DNA of 64,000 nucleotides from Flavobacterium tagetis (GCF_016735615.1 NZ_JAERSF010000002.1:558001-622000); one strand, 5' to 3'; counted from the first letter of the stretch, positions 48,267 through 57,454 are shown. The notes: generated by a model from the sequence alone, not told the origin. Numbers and translations are program-made.

Positions 48267-48274
48267 TAACTTTG
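48267..48274 (+). promoter_or_regulatory. -7 element before the cysteine desulfurase gene
   Basis: TAACTTTG fits TAnnTTTG and lies only 5 bp before the ATG at 48280. A TTTG at 48248-48251 gives a 15-base spacer, shorter than ideal. If real, the mRNA would start at or beside the start codon, that is, be leaderless. Confidence 0.45.
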
Positions 48275-48279
48275 CAGCA

Positions 48280-49404
48280 ATGAAAAAAGTATATCTAGAT
48301 AATGCCTCAACAACTGCAATGCGTCCTGAAGTAATTCAGGAAATGACAAAAATAATGCTTGAGGATTACGGAAATCCATCGTCTACTCATAGTTTTGGGC
48401 GAAATGGTAAAACAATATTAGAACTTTCAAGAAAGAGCATTGCAAAGCACCTAAATTGCACTGCTCAAGAAATAATTTTTACTTCTGGCGGTACTGAAGC
48501 CGACAATTGGATTCTGCGTTCTGCCGTTGAAGATTTAAAAGTAGAAAGAATCATTACTTCAAAGATTGAACACCATGCTGTTCTTCATACCGTGTGGGCA
48601 CTTCAAGAAGAATACAATATTCAGGTTGATTACGTTAATGTAAATCAAGATGGAAGTTTAGATTTAACTCATTTATCAAATTTATTGTCGGATGAGAAAA
48701 AGACTTTAGTTAGTCTGATGCATGTAAATAACGAAACGGGAACTATTTTAGATTTAGATCGTGTTGGCTTAATTTGCAAGCAATACAATGCTTTGTTTCA
48801 TTCTGATACGGTTCAGTCTGTAGGGAAGACAGAAATCGACCTGCAAAAGACTCCTGTTGATTTTATTTTGGCTAGTGCGCATAAATTTCACGGACCAAAA
48901 GGTATAGGATTTGCTTTTATTCGAAAAAATTCTGGTTTGCAGCCTTTGCTTTTTGGAGGTGAACAGGAAAAAGGGCTTCGTGCAGGAACCGAAGCTGTTC
49001 ATCAGATTGCTGGTATGGCAAAAGCTTTGTCTATTTCGTATGAGAAATTAGATGAGGAAAGAGCTTATGTTTTAGGTTTGAAAAATTATCTGATTGAACA
49101 ATTAGAAATTCATTTTCCAGATTTTAGAATCAATGGAAAGAAAGATGATTTCTATAATATCATCAATATTATTCTTCCATTTTCGTCAGATAAAACATCG
49201 ATGTTGCTTTTTAGTTTAGATATGAAAGGAATTGCAGTTTCTAGAGGAAGTGCTTGTCAGTCTGGAAGCATAAAACCTTCGCATGTTCTGAATGAAATGC
49301 TTTCGGAGACCGATTTAAAATTACCAAATCTCCGAATTTCATTTAGTCACTACAATACCAAAGAAGATATCGATTGGCTTATTGAGAGTCTTAAAACTAT
49401 CTAA
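48280..49404 (+). CDS. Cysteine desulfurase (NifS/IscS type)
   Basis: The ATG at 48280 gives the family start MKKVYLDNASTT. The 374-residue PLP enzyme removes sulfur from cysteine for iron-sulfur clusters or tRNA thiolation. Visible motifs are EIIFTSGGTEADNW, the His-Glu region SKIEHHAVLHT, the PLP lysine in LASAHKFHGPKGIGF, and the active-site cysteine loop SRGSACQSGS. It should act in the cytoplasm. It is not next to iscU or nifU, so the pathway is not fixed by context. Confidence 0.92.
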   Translation: MKKVYLDNASTTAMRPEVIQEMTKIMLEDYGNPSSTHSFGRNGKTILELSRKSIAKHLNCTAQEIIFTSGGTEADNWILRSAVEDLKVERIITSKIEHHAVLHTVWALQEEYNIQVDYVNVNQDGSLDLTHLSNLLSDEKKTLVSLMHVNNETGTILDLDRVGLICKQYNALFHSDTVQSVGKTEIDLQKTPVDFILASAHKFHGPKGIGFAFIRKNSGLQPLLFGGEQEKGLRAGTEAVHQIAGMAKALSISYEKLDEERAYVLGLKNYLIEQLEIHFPDFRINGKKDDFYNIINIILPFSSDKTSMLLFSLDMKGIAVSRGSACQSGSIKPSHVLNEMLSETDLKLPNLRISFSHYNTKEDIDWLIESLKTI

Positions 49405-49427
49405 GTTTTTAAGAAACTAATATGCCT

Positions 49428-49988
49428 TTATTTGCGAATTACTTTTACTTGCGAATCGTTAGTTAATTTAATTATCGTAGAAGATTTTCCGTTTATTTTG
49501 TCTTGATTCAATTTCACAACATAATCAACGCCGTTGATAATTTCAGGACTGATGTCTTTGAAGGCAATTGGCGTAGGTTGTCCCGAAATATTGGCAGAAG
49601 TTGAAACTAAAGGTTTTTTCATTCTTTCCATCAATTTGTAACAGAAAGGTTCTTTTACCAAGCGAACTCCCAGAGATTTGTCGGTTGCGATAATGTTTGG
49701 TGCTACGTTTCTGGCGTCGTCAAGAATTAATGTAGTTGGTTTGTCTGATAAATCCCAAATTTGCCAAGCAACTTCAGGAATATTTTTAAATACATTATAG
49801 ATCATCTTTTCGCCATTCATTAAAACGATCATGCTTTGTGTTTCTGCGCGCTGTTTTAATTTGTAGATTTTAGCAACAGCATCTGGGTTTGTAGCATCAC
49901 AGCCAATTCCCCAAACGGTATCTGTCGGATATAAAATTATGCCTCCGTTTTTGATTACTTCGTATGCGTTGATGATTTCCTCGTTCAT
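49428..49988 (-). CDS. L-threonylcarbamoyladenylate synthase (Sua5/YrdC/YciO family)
   Basis: The enzyme makes threonylcarbamoyl-AMP for the t6A modification of tRNA. The ATG at 49988 is chosen because it gives the family start (MNEEIINAYEVIKNGG). The 186-residue protein has the ATP and substrate motifs GGIILYPTDTVWGIGCDA, KQRAETQSMIVLM and LVSTSANISGQPT. It is the short YrdC-like form without the Sua5 C-terminal domain. It converges with the desulfurase. Confidence 0.9.
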   Translation of the reverse strand: MNEEIINAYEVIKNGGIILYPTDTVWGIGCDATNPDAVAKIYKLKQRAETQSMIVLMNGEKMIYNVFKNIPEVAWQIWDLSDKPTTLILDDARNVAPNIIATDKSLGVRLVKEPFCYKLMERMKKPLVSTSANISGQPTPIAFKDISPEIINGVDYVVKLNQDKINGKSSTIIKLTNDSQVKVIRK

Positions 49989-50152
49989 TTTACAATTATA
50001 TATACTCAATTAAGATTGCAAAGTTATAAATTTTACTTGTAAAAGCTTTTTAGAGCTTTTAAGATTAAAGGTTTTGTCTTGCCAATTCTATTATATTTTT
50101 GAATATGTATTAAATTCTCTGAGGCTAAAATAGGCTGATTATTCTTCTACTC

Positions 50153-51127
50153 TTAAATATTAAATGTGTTGTTTTTGAAAATTACATTGTCAATCCAGCC
50201 TTCTACGGTGTATTTTTTATAAATCGATTCTGGAATTTTTTCATATTCATTTTCGAAAAAAGAAGCAGGTATGACAGGATTATTTTCATCTATTATGAGT
50301 ATATTGTTTGGATTGTAAAAATCGTAGTTCTTAATATCGTAATTTGTTGTAATAAGCTTTTTTTCGAGTCCTATGCTCTCAAAAATCCTAAAAGTTAAAC
50401 CAATCTGGCCATCTCTATGGATATCTAATAATACTTTTGAACGGTCTGCGTAGTCATTAACTTCAGATAAAGGCACATGCTTGTTAATATATGTAATGCC
50501 ATCACTTCCTGTTTTAGGTTCGTTTTTTTTATCATAAACGATAAACTTGAAGTTTATATTTTTAGATTTTAATTCGTTAGCTATTCGAATTAAGGTAGAA
50601 AGCCTTTTGTCTATTGTACTAATATTGAAAACTCCATATTCTGCAGTAATTTCTTTATTAGAGATATCTTTTGTATAAATCCAATTAGGAGCAAAACTCA
50701 TATTAAAGTTTGCGCAATCTTCTTTTTCAAATGAATAAGCTTCGTCAAAACTAGGTATAACTCGTTTGATTTTTGGACAACGATCAATGTTGTCATTAAA
50801 AAAACCAATCGATTTTTTGGTGTATTTTTTAAATTTTAAGATACTATCAGAATCAATAAAATCCCCTTTTATGGTTAAAATTACATCCTGAATCTGACTG
50901 TTTTTTTCTAATTCTTTTAGTATTTCTTTTCCATGATGTAAGGTTTTTAGATTTTTCTTAAAAAAAGCTTTCAAAATAAAATTATAAACCCTGTGAAAGA
51001 CAGAAGGATATTTGTACTTATAATCTCTAAAATTAATATGGCGTACATTATGTCCTCGTTTTTCTAGAGCTGACGAAATAGGTTCGTTCATTCCTAAATT
51101 ATCTAGGGTTATTAGGGTAATATTCAT
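50153..51127 (-). CDS. Glycosyltransferase-like protein (CgeB type)
   Basis: The 324-residue protein resembles the CgeB/DUF3880 group: an N-terminal NITLITLDNLGMNEPISSAL strand-helix unit, the middle SIGFFNDNIDR and AYSFEKEDC segments, and a C-terminal DIHRDGQIGLTFRIFESIG, where a conserved acid and the R-x-F-E motif bind the sugar nucleotide. It lies 76 bp after a GT4 gene in a lipopolysaccharide-type cluster. The sugar donor is unknown. Confidence 0.72.
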   Translation of the reverse strand: MNITLITLDNLGMNEPISSALEKRGHNVRHINFRDYKYKYPSVFHRVYNFILKAFFKKNLKTLHHGKEILKELEKNSQIQDVILTIKGDFIDSDSILKFKKYTKKSIGFFNDNIDRCPKIKRVIPSFDEAYSFEKEDCANFNMSFAPNWIYTKDISNKEITAEYGVFNISTIDKRLSTLIRIANELKSKNINFKFIVYDKKNEPKTGSDGITYINKHVPLSEVNDYADRSKVLLDIHRDGQIGLTFRIFESIGLEKKLITTNYDIKNYDFYNPNNILIIDENNPVIPASFFENEYEKIPESIYKKYTVEGWIDNVIFKNNTFNI

Positions 51128-51203
51128 TATTTATTTCTAATGCAATTTATAGGTTTAGTTTATATTATTTGGGGTAAAAGCAGCGATTAGCCTTTCTGTG
51201 GCT

Positions 51204-52280
51204 TTACATTAAAATCTCATTGTAGACTTTTAAGTACTCTGATGCAGCTGTTTTCCAATTAAAACTTGCAGCTCTTTGCTTAAAAAGCAATTCATTTTCC
51301 GTTTTATTATTCTCAAAGCTATTCAATCCGTCAAATAATACGGTTTTCATATATTCTGGATCAAAATCTGACCAGTATTTTGCAGCAGTTCCTCCAATTT
51401 CTGGCAATGAAGTTTTGTCAGACAAAAAAGTTGGTTTTCCAAAGCTCATTGCTTCAATAGGCGGTAGGCCAAAACCTTCTCTTATTGAAGGGAAAAGAAA
51501 TGCAGTGCAATTTTTCATGAAAAACTGCTTTCCTTGATCAGTTACTTTTCCGGTTAAAAAAACTTGGTTTGTTAAACCATTATCACTTATTAGCTGTTTT
51601 ATTTTTTCTCCGTATTTTTTATCATTATTACCCGATATAATTAAATTATAATCTTTAATCAATTTCATCATATTGATAATAGATTCAAAGTTTTTTCTTT
51701 CAATAAAATCGCCAATTGTATAAAAGAAAGGTTTATCTGTAGGAACATTTGCTACGTACGAAGATGTTTCTAGAAATTCAGTGATTGGATTTCCGTTATG
51801 AATAACATATTCTGGAACGTTTGGAACATCAAAATATTGATGCGTTTGTTTTTTTGCAAATTCTGAAATGTACGTAACAGCAGTTGCTTTATTTAATTTT
51901 TCTAAAAAAAGTTTGTTTCTTTTATGATTAATGTCTGAAGATATTTCCTCGGCAAAATTCACATCGTGAATCGTAAGCAAATACTTTGTTTTAGTAAAAG
52001 GTTCAACTTTTATGTTTTGATTTACAGAATGCCATAAGTCATATTTTTTACGAATTCTAAAGAATTTCATTCTTGATAAATTACTGTACTTGTTGTAATT
52101 AAATTTGTTTCCAAACTCATTTTCAAGAAGTTTTATATCTGTGGCGTTTAATGTTAGTTTTAAGTTTTCAAATTCTAACTCAGATAAACCTTTTATTAAT
52201 TCGTAATTAAAAGTTCCTAAACCAGTAGCTCTATTATTTATGTTATGAGTCTCTAGAAAAACAGTCTTTTGTTGTGACAT
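51204..52280 (-). CDS. Glycosyltransferase family 4
   Basis: The 358-residue protein has the GT-B fold C-terminal half of GT4 enzymes: FFYTIGDFIERKNFESIINM, the NQVFLTGKVTD segment, and the catalytic EGFGLPPIEAMSFGKPTF motif (E-x7-E). N-terminal hydrophobic strands with IHDVNFAEEI also fit. It would add a sugar to a lipid-linked or cell-surface glycan. It heads the minus-strand pair and is divergent from the Kdo-kinase-like gene, with the promoter between. Confidence 0.9.
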   Translation of the reverse strand: MSQQKTVFLETHNINNRATGLGTFNYELIKGLSELEFENLKLTLNATDIKLLENEFGNKFNYNKYSNLSRMKFFRIRKKYDLWHSVNQNIKVEPFTKTKYLLTIHDVNFAEEISSDINHKRNKLFLEKLNKATAVTYISEFAKKQTHQYFDVPNVPEYVIHNGNPITEFLETSSYVANVPTDKPFFYTIGDFIERKNFESIINMMKLIKDYNLIISGNNDKKYGEKIKQLISDNGLTNQVFLTGKVTDQGKQFFMKNCTAFLFPSIREGFGLPPIEAMSFGKPTFLSDKTSLPEIGGTAAKYWSDFDPEYMKTVLFDGLNSFENNKTENELLFKQRAASFNWKTAASEYLKVYNEILM

Positions 52281-52312
52281 CCTTTATTTTTTTTACGAAA
52301 ATACAATATTAA

Positions 52313-52343
52313 TTTGAAGTGTTAGATTGTATATGTATTTTTG
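52313..52343 (+). promoter_or_regulatory. Bacteroidota-type promoter before the Kdo-kinase-like gene
   Basis: TTTG (52313-52316), a 19-base spacer and TATTTTTG (52336-52343) fit the phylum consensus exactly. The ATG at 52364 follows 20 bp later. This is the best promoter match in the window. Confidence 0.8.
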
Positions 52344-52363
52344 TAGTTAATAAAAATATACTG

Positions 52364-53137
52364 ATGAATTTTAAAGTAAATCCAATTTTCAAGAACAATA
52401 CAGACTCCATCCTAGACAGTATTAGAGGTTTTAATAATACGGGAATTCTTTTTGGAAATGGTGATCGAAATAGAATAAAATTGTTTGAACTGAACGAAAA
52501 GACAATCAACATAAAGTCTTTTAAGATTCCTAATATCGTAAACAAAGTTGCTTACAAATATTTTAGAAAATCGAAAGCCAAACGTTCTTTTGAGTATGCC
52601 ACTATTTTATTGGAAAAAGGAATTGGTACGCCAGAACCAATAGCTTTTCTTGAAAACTTTAGTTTGATTGGTTTAAAAGACAGTTACTATGTAAGCGAAC
52701 ATTTGGTAACCGAATTAACATATAGAGAACTTGTAGAAATTCCAGACTATCCAAATCATGATGTTATTTTAAGGCAATTTTCTAAATTTTGTTTTGAACT
52801 TCATGAAAAAGGAGTGGAGTTTTTAGATCATTCGCCAGGAAATACTTTGATAAAAAAACAAGAAGACAATAAGTATGCTTTCTTTTTGGTAGATTTAAAT
52901 AGAATGAACTTTCATCAGGATATGAATTTTGAGCAAAGAATGAATAACTTTAGCCGTTTAACGCCAAAGAAAGAAATGGTTGCGGTAATGAGTAATGAAT
53001 ATGCCAAATTTTATAAAGAAAAAAGCGAAGCCGAAATTTTTGAAAAAATGTGGCAAGCAACAGAAAATTTTCAAGAAAGTTTTGCCAAAAAGAAAAGATT
53101 GAAAAAGAAACTTAAATTCTGGAAGTCGCAGTCTTAG
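52364..53137 (+). CDS. Kdo-kinase-like lipopolysaccharide kinase
   Basis: The ATG at 52364 is chosen by fit to the promoter and family start. The 257-residue protein is a small kinase-fold protein of the lipopolysaccharide kinase type. The glycine-poor N-lobe is followed by FCFELHEKGVEFLDHSPGN, where H-x-D-H-x-x-x-N carries the catalytic Asp and Asn, and by FFLVDLNRMNF with the metal-binding D. It likely phosphorylates Kdo in the inner core. It overlaps the end of the convergent GT2 gene by 26 bp. Confidence 0.85.
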   Translation: MNFKVNPIFKNNTDSILDSIRGFNNTGILFGNGDRNRIKLFELNEKTINIKSFKIPNIVNKVAYKYFRKSKAKRSFEYATILLEKGIGTPEPIAFLENFSLIGLKDSYYVSEHLVTELTYRELVEIPDYPNHDVILRQFSKFCFELHEKGVEFLDHSPGNTLIKKQEDNKYAFFLVDLNRMNFHQDMNFEQRMNNFSRLTPKKEMVAVMSNEYAKFYKEKSEAEIFEKMWQATENFQESFAKKKRLKKKLKFWKSQS

Positions 53138-53897
53138 ATCTTATTTTTTTTAGTTCTTGAAAACGAACACTAACGCTAAGGGCGTTTAAATAACAGATAA
53201 TTAATCCTGATTTTCCGTCCAGTAAACCTAAACGAATGATATATTGATGTAAAAATTGATAGGCTGGACGAATATAGAAATGGAAGAAATTTGGCTTTGT
53301 GTTTTTAGCCAATTCTTCTTGAGCTTTTAGTTTTCCGTAAAGAATCATTTTTTGCTTATAATCTTCAAAAGCAGAGTAAGAAAAATGAATAAGTTTGTTT
53401 TTTAATTTGTCTATTTCGCCGTTTATGATCAGTTTTTCATGAACAATTTTTTCTTCATTATAAAATGCATTTTCTTTCTTAAATAATCGAATAATTTTAT
53501 CAGTTTGCCATCCGCTGAATAGCAATCTCTTGTTTTTAAACATAAAGGTTCGATAAATGAAATAAGCAGAAATGGTATTTTTTTGATTGATAGTTAGTTC
53601 AATTTCTTTTCTTAATTCGGGAGTTAGCCGCTCGTCTGCATCTATAAAAAGAATCCAAGAGTTTGAAGCTAGACTTATGGCATAATTTCGTTGTGCAGCA
53701 AAATTTTGAAAAATATGCTGAACTGTTTTTACATTTTTAAAAGAAGTGGCAATCTCAAAAGTTTTATCAGAGCTAAATGAATCTACAACAATAATCTCAT
53801 CAGCAAATGAAAGATTTTCCAAAACAGGACGAATGTTTTGTTCTTCATTGTGCGTAATGATTAATGCTGTCAGGAGTTGCTTTTCTGAAAAAATCAT
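53112..53897 (-). CDS. Glycosyltransferase family 2 (WaaE type)
   Basis: The 261-residue protein has the GT-A fold of GT2 enzymes: LTALIITHNEEQNIRPVLEN, EIIVVDSFSSDKTFEIA, and the metal-binding WILFIDADERLTPEL (D-x-D), with the H-E-K helix ahead of HFYIRPAYQFLHQYII. WaaE/KdtX relatives add a sugar to the lipopolysaccharide inner core. It starts 4 bp after the stop of the heptosyltransferase-like gene, and the pair form a core-biosynthesis unit. Confidence 0.9.
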   Translation of the reverse strand: MIFSEKQLLTALIITHNEEQNIRPVLENLSFADEIIVVDSFSSDKTFEIATSFKNVKTVQHIFQNFAAQRNYAISLASNSWILFIDADERLTPELRKEIELTINQKNTISAYFIYRTFMFKNKRLLFSGWQTDKIIRLFKKENAFYNEEKIVHEKLIINGEIDKLKNKLIHFSYSAFEDYKQKMILYGKLKAQEELAKNTKPNFFHFYIRPAYQFLHQYIIRLGLLDGKSGLIICYLNALSVSVRFQELKKIRSKTATSRI

Positions 53898-53901
53898 TTT
53901 G

Positions 53902-54969
53902 TTAATTAAAGCCGTTTTGTTTTAAAAACAATTTAATTCTGTCTTCAAAAAATTCGGGTAAAAACTTTTGATATAGAGATAAAGCCTCTTTTTTAAGCAT
54001 TTTCTCCGTTTTATTTTGAAATAGTACTGGACGATAATCTTTTAAATGAACAGAAAGATGTTGAATTCCATCTTCAAAAGTTGCCCAGATTTTCTTTTCA
54101 ATCCATGGAGAAAAAATAATGAAGGAAGGTTTGTCTAATGCTTTCGCCATATTTATTGCACCGCCATCGTTTCCAATTATGGCATCACATTGATTCACTA
54201 AACCTATAAAAGACCTTAGGTCGCCTCCCAATAAATCGAAATAAATCTTGTTTTGCGTAGAAGGTTTGCAAGCATTAAAAACAATTTTTGCATCTTCTGA
54301 TTGTTTTGGGAAATAGTTAAAAAGAATATTTACGTCTGCATTGTCGGCAATATAATCTACCACTTTAGCCATAAACTCCAAAGGATAGGTTTTAAGCTTT
54401 TCACTGCCTAAAAGACTAATCATGATTGTTTTTCTGTCTTTTCGAACCAGATGTTTTTCGAATAATGCAATAGCCTCTTTGTTTTCTTTTTCAGAAACAA
54501 ATAATTTAGGAATCGGATTTGTCTCGATTTTAAGATCAAGAGGTTCTAATAAAGAAAGTCTTCTTTCTATTGCTAAACCTAAATTGGTTTTAGGAAAAGG
54601 TTCAAACGAAACATTATCGGTGTATAAAAATGTTCTTCCTGGCTTTTTGTATGAAATTTTTCTTTTAGCGCCACTTAAAAGAACTAGTATCCAGCTTTCT
54701 AGTTTTGAATAAGCATCAATTAGCACATCATAATTTTCTTTTCGAAGCTGTAGTCCTAATTTTAAAAGTTCTTTTTTGCTTTTTCGGTGTTTTTCTTCAA
54801 ATAAAATGATATTGTCGATGTTTGTATTTCCTTCTAAAACCGGTGTTGTTGAGGCATAAACCAAATAGTCGATCTGTGCATCTGGATATGCAACTCTAAG
54901 GTTGTTGCAAATAATGCTGCTGACCAAAACGTCTCCAATCATTTTTTGCTGGATTACAAGTATCTTCAT
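53902..54969 (-). CDS. Glycosyltransferase family 9 (heptosyltransferase type)
   Basis: The ATG at 54969 is chosen because it gives the family start MKILVIQQKMIGDVLVSSII, where the D-V-L motif is typical of WaaC/WaaF. The 355-residue protein has the C-terminal nucleotide-binding half with IMISLLGSEKLKTYP and CDAIIGNDGGAINMAKALDKP, the latter being the N-D-G/S-G loop of GT9. It should add a heptose-like sugar to the lipopolysaccharide core. It is downstream of dapD across a terminator. Confidence 0.9.
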   Translation of the reverse strand: MKILVIQQKMIGDVLVSSIICNNLRVAYPDAQIDYLVYASTTPVLEGNTNIDNIILFEEKHRKSKKELLKLGLQLRKENYDVLIDAYSKLESWILVLLSGAKRKISYKKPGRTFLYTDNVSFEPFPKTNLGLAIERRLSLLEPLDLKIETNPIPKLFVSEKENKEAIALFEKHLVRKDRKTIMISLLGSEKLKTYPLEFMAKVVDYIADNADVNILFNYFPKQSEDAKIVFNACKPSTQNKIYFDLLGGDLRSFIGLVNQCDAIIGNDGGAINMAKALDKPSFIIFSPWIEKKIWATFEDGIQHLSVHLKDYRPVLFQNKTEKMLKKEALSLYQKFLPEFFEDRIKLFLKQNGFN

Positions 54970-55011
54970 GAAAAATAAAGTTGTATTAAGAGACTGCAAA
55001 TTGAAGCAAAA

Positions 55012-55056
55012 AAAATCCAAATTCCAATATAAATAATCAATTGGAATTTGGATTTT
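55012..55056 (-). terminator. Terminator after dapD
   Basis: Perfect 17-bp arms AAAATCCAAATTCCAAT and ATTGGAATTTGGATTTT enclose an 11-base loop. It follows the dapD stop and precedes the heptosyltransferase-type gene on the same strand. The T-run is on the minus-strand side. Confidence 0.85.
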
Positions 55057-55077
55057 ACTATTTTCGGCTTCTAAAAC

Positions 55078-55893
55078 TTATACCGCAACATCGTATTCGC
55101 GAAGTGCATTGTTTAAAGAAGTTTTTAAATCTGTAGATGGTTTACGAGTTCCAATGATTAACGCACAAGGAACTTGGTATTCTCCAGCAGCAAATTTCTT
55201 AGTATAGCTTCCTGGGATAACCACAGAACGAGCAGGTACATAACCTTTCATTTCAACAGGCTCATCACCAGTAACATCGATAATTTTAGTAGATGCTGTC
55301 AAACATACGTTAGCTCCTAGAACTGCTTCTTTACCAACGTGAACACCTTCAACAACAATACAACGAGAACCAATAAAAGCACCGTCTTCAATAATTACTG
55401 GAGCTGCTTGCAATGGCTCAAGAACACCACCAATACCAACACCACCGCTTAAGTGAACGTTTTTACCAATTTGAGCACAGCTTCCTACAGTTGCCCAAGT
55501 ATCAACCATTGTTCCTTCGTCTACATAAGCACCAATGTTTACATAACTTGGCATTAAGATTACACCGCTTGAGATGTAAGCACCATAACGAGCAACAGCA
55601 TTTGGCACCACGCGGATTCCTTTTTCAGCATAATTTCTTTTTAGCAACATTTTATCGTGGTATTCAAAAATACCAGATTCCCATGTTTCCATTTTCTGAA
55701 TCGGGAAATACATTACAACTGCTTTCTTAACCCATTCGTTTACTTGCCATTTGTCACCAACTGGTTCAGCAACACGTAATTTTCCTGCGTCTACCAATTC
55801 GATAACTTCTCTAATGGCATCTGTAGTTGTAGTTTCTTGCAATAAAGCTCTGTTTTCCCAAGCTTGTTCAATTATAGTCTGTAAAGAATTCAT
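55078..55893 (-). CDS. dapD: 2,3,4,5-tetrahydropyridine-2,6-dicarboxylate N-succinyltransferase
   Basis: The enzyme succinylates tetrahydrodipicolinate on the lysine and diaminopimelate pathway, using succinyl-CoA. The 271-residue protein has the left-handed beta-helix of hexapeptide repeats, for example GVILMPSYVNIGAYVDEGTM, the active-site GGVGIGGVLEPLQAAPVII and the GSRCIVVEGVHVGKEAVLG run. The end (CALIIGTRKPSTDLKT) fits. It has its own promoter upstream (55910-55938). Confidence 0.94.
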   Translation of the reverse strand: MNSLQTIIEQAWENRALLQETTTTDAIREVIELVDAGKLRVAEPVGDKWQVNEWVKKAVVMYFPIQKMETWESGIFEYHDKMLLKRNYAEKGIRVVPNAVARYGAYISSGVILMPSYVNIGAYVDEGTMVDTWATVGSCAQIGKNVHLSGGVGIGGVLEPLQAAPVIIEDGAFIGSRCIVVEGVHVGKEAVLGANVCLTASTKIIDVTGDEPVEMKGYVPARSVVIPGSYTKKFAAGEYQVPCALIIGTRKPSTDLKTSLNNALREYDVAV

Positions 55894-55909
55894 ACGTTTA
55901 ATTTTTTGG

Positions 55910-55938
55910 CAAAGATAAGGTATTTGTAGAAATGCAAA
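55910..55938 (-). promoter_or_regulatory. Bacteroidota-type promoter before dapD
   Basis: On the minus strand TTTG (55935-55938) is followed by a 17-base spacer and TATCTTTG (55910-55917). The ATG at 55893 lies 16 bp downstream. Confidence 0.75.
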
Positions 55939-56155
55939 AAAGCAAAACAGCTTGAAAATGTTACATATTTAACTTTTTGTTTCTTATTTGTAAGGTTAAC
56001 GAAGTGTATATATGTTTTTGATTAACACTAGTACCGCTAGAAGTTTTTTTTATATCAAAATATGACAAAAATCAGGATTTGTACTTTTTCTTCGCTTTAA
56101 TTTCGCAGTGTTGATCAACATTCCATTCCATAAATAATCATATAAGCAGTAAAAT

Positions 56156-56788
56156 ATGAATCAAGAAAATCACCTTCAAAACAGAGTAATTATAGACAAG
56201 GAAGTAAGCTGGGATAAAACTCAGGTTATCATGAGTAAAACAAATGCATATGGTATTATTGAATATGCCAACGAAGTATTTGTAGATGTTTGTGGTTACG
56301 AAGACTATGAGTTAATGGGACAGCCTCATAATATCATACGTCACCCAGATATGCCAAAAGTAATTTTTAAAGTACTTTGGGAAAATCTTAAAAACGGGAA
56401 AAACTTTCACGCTATTGTAAAAAACCTTGCAAAGTCTGGAAGATACTATTGGGTAATTACAGATTTTGAAATTGCCCGCGATGAAAACGACGTTATTGTA
56501 AATTATTTCGGAAGAAGACAAGCTGTACCGCAAGAAGTAATTGCATTACATATTGAGCCTTTGTATAAAAAGTTATTGCAGATCGAAGCAGCAAGTGGAG
56601 TAGAATTTAGCGAAAAGTACTTGATCGGATTCTTAGAAGAGAAAAAGAGAACTTACGTTGAATATATTAAGGAGCTGATTTACGAACACGAAAAGTCACA
56701 ATCTAAGTTTGCTAATTATTCTGAAGAAGAGGATGCAGGAGAGGAAGAAGAACACAGAGGTTTTTTCAGCCGTTTGTTCGGAAGATAA
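56156..56788 (+). CDS. PAS-domain protein
   Basis: The 210-residue protein has one PAS domain (about 22-125) of the Aer-like type: VIMSKTNAYGIIEYANEVF, the heme or flavin-contacting DVCGYEDYELMGQPHNIIRH, and MPKVIFKVLWENLKNGK followed by YWVITDFEIARDE. The C-terminus is helical and highly acidic (EEEDAGEEEEHRG). There is no transmembrane, methyl-accepting or kinase domain, so it may signal by partner binding. The input is unknown. The gene is monocistronic and has its own terminator. Confidence 0.85.
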   Translation: MNQENHLQNRVIIDKEVSWDKTQVIMSKTNAYGIIEYANEVFVDVCGYEDYELMGQPHNIIRHPDMPKVIFKVLWENLKNGKNFHAIVKNLAKSGRYYWVITDFEIARDENDVIVNYFGRRQAVPQEVIALHIEPLYKKLLQIEAASGVEFSEKYLIGFLEEKKRTYVEYIKELIYEHEKSQSKFANYSEEEDAGEEEEHRGFFSRLFGR

Positions 56789-56821
56789 ATTGAGTTATTT
56801 TTTAGGTTTGAATATTTGGAT

Positions 56822-56856
56822 AAAAGTCCGTCTTGAGTTTTCAGGGCGGATTTTTT
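56822..56856 (+). terminator. Terminator after the PAS gene
   Basis: GTCCGTCTTGA and TCAGGGCGGAT pair imperfectly and lead into TTTTTT. The position, about 35 bp after the stop, suits an intrinsic terminator. Confidence 0.75.
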
Positions 56857-56922
56857 ATTGAAAGCAATCTTGGAAAAAGTTTATTTTGAGTGAAATGGAA
56901 AAATACAAAAATATTTTAAACT

Positions 56923-56930
56923 AAATTTGC
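56923..56930 (+). promoter_or_regulatory. -7 element before ruvX
   Basis: TAAATTTG fits TAnnTTTG, 14 bp before the ATG at 56945. No TTTG lies at the right distance upstream, so the call is moderate. Confidence 0.4.
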
Positions 56931-56944
56931 TGAAAAATTACAAC

Positions 56945-57358
56945 ATGCCAAGAATTCTTTCAATAGATTACGGACAAAAACGTACAGGAATTGCAGTTAC
57001 AGATGAAATGCAGATTATTGCTTCAGGTTTAACAACGATTCCGACCCATACTTTGGTTGACTTTTTGAAAGATTATTTTGCTAAAGAAAAAGTAGAAGCG
57101 GTTTTGATTGGCGAACCCAAACAAATGAACGGTCAGCCATCTGAAAGTGCTTCTGTAATTAATGGCTTTGCAAAACATTTTTCAAACATTTTTCCAGACA
57201 TGAAAGTGATTCGTGTTGATGAGCGTTTTACTTCAAAAATGGCATTCCAAACAATGATTGACAGTGGTTTAAATAAAAAGCAGCGTCAGAACAAAGGATT
57301 AATAGACGAAATTTCTGCCACAATTCTGCTTCAAGATTATCTTTCCGCAAAAAAATAG
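56945..57358 (+). CDS. ruvX: Holliday junction resolvase-like RuvX (YqgF)
   Basis: The ATG at 56945 gives the family start MPRILSIDYGQKRTGIAV, which has the RNase H-like first strand with the catalytic Asp. The 137-residue protein also has AVLIGEPKQMNGQPSESA and IRVDERFTSKMAFQ, where the D-E-R-x-T/S motif holds the second acidic group. RuvX acts in DNA recombination or rRNA maturation. It is of usual length. Mqo follows 126 bp later with its own promoter. Confidence 0.93.
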   Translation: MPRILSIDYGQKRTGIAVTDEMQIIASGLTTIPTHTLVDFLKDYFAKEKVEAVLIGEPKQMNGQPSESASVINGFAKHFSNIFPDMKVIRVDERFTSKMAFQTMIDSGLNKKQRQNKGLIDEISATILLQDYLSAKK

Positions 57359-57454
57359 CGCTCTTCGTCGTATTTTTTATTTATAATTTAATGGTTTTTA
57401 GAAAATCCTAACTTTTATCATCTAAAAATTAGTTTTTTTTTGCAATTAAAAAAG

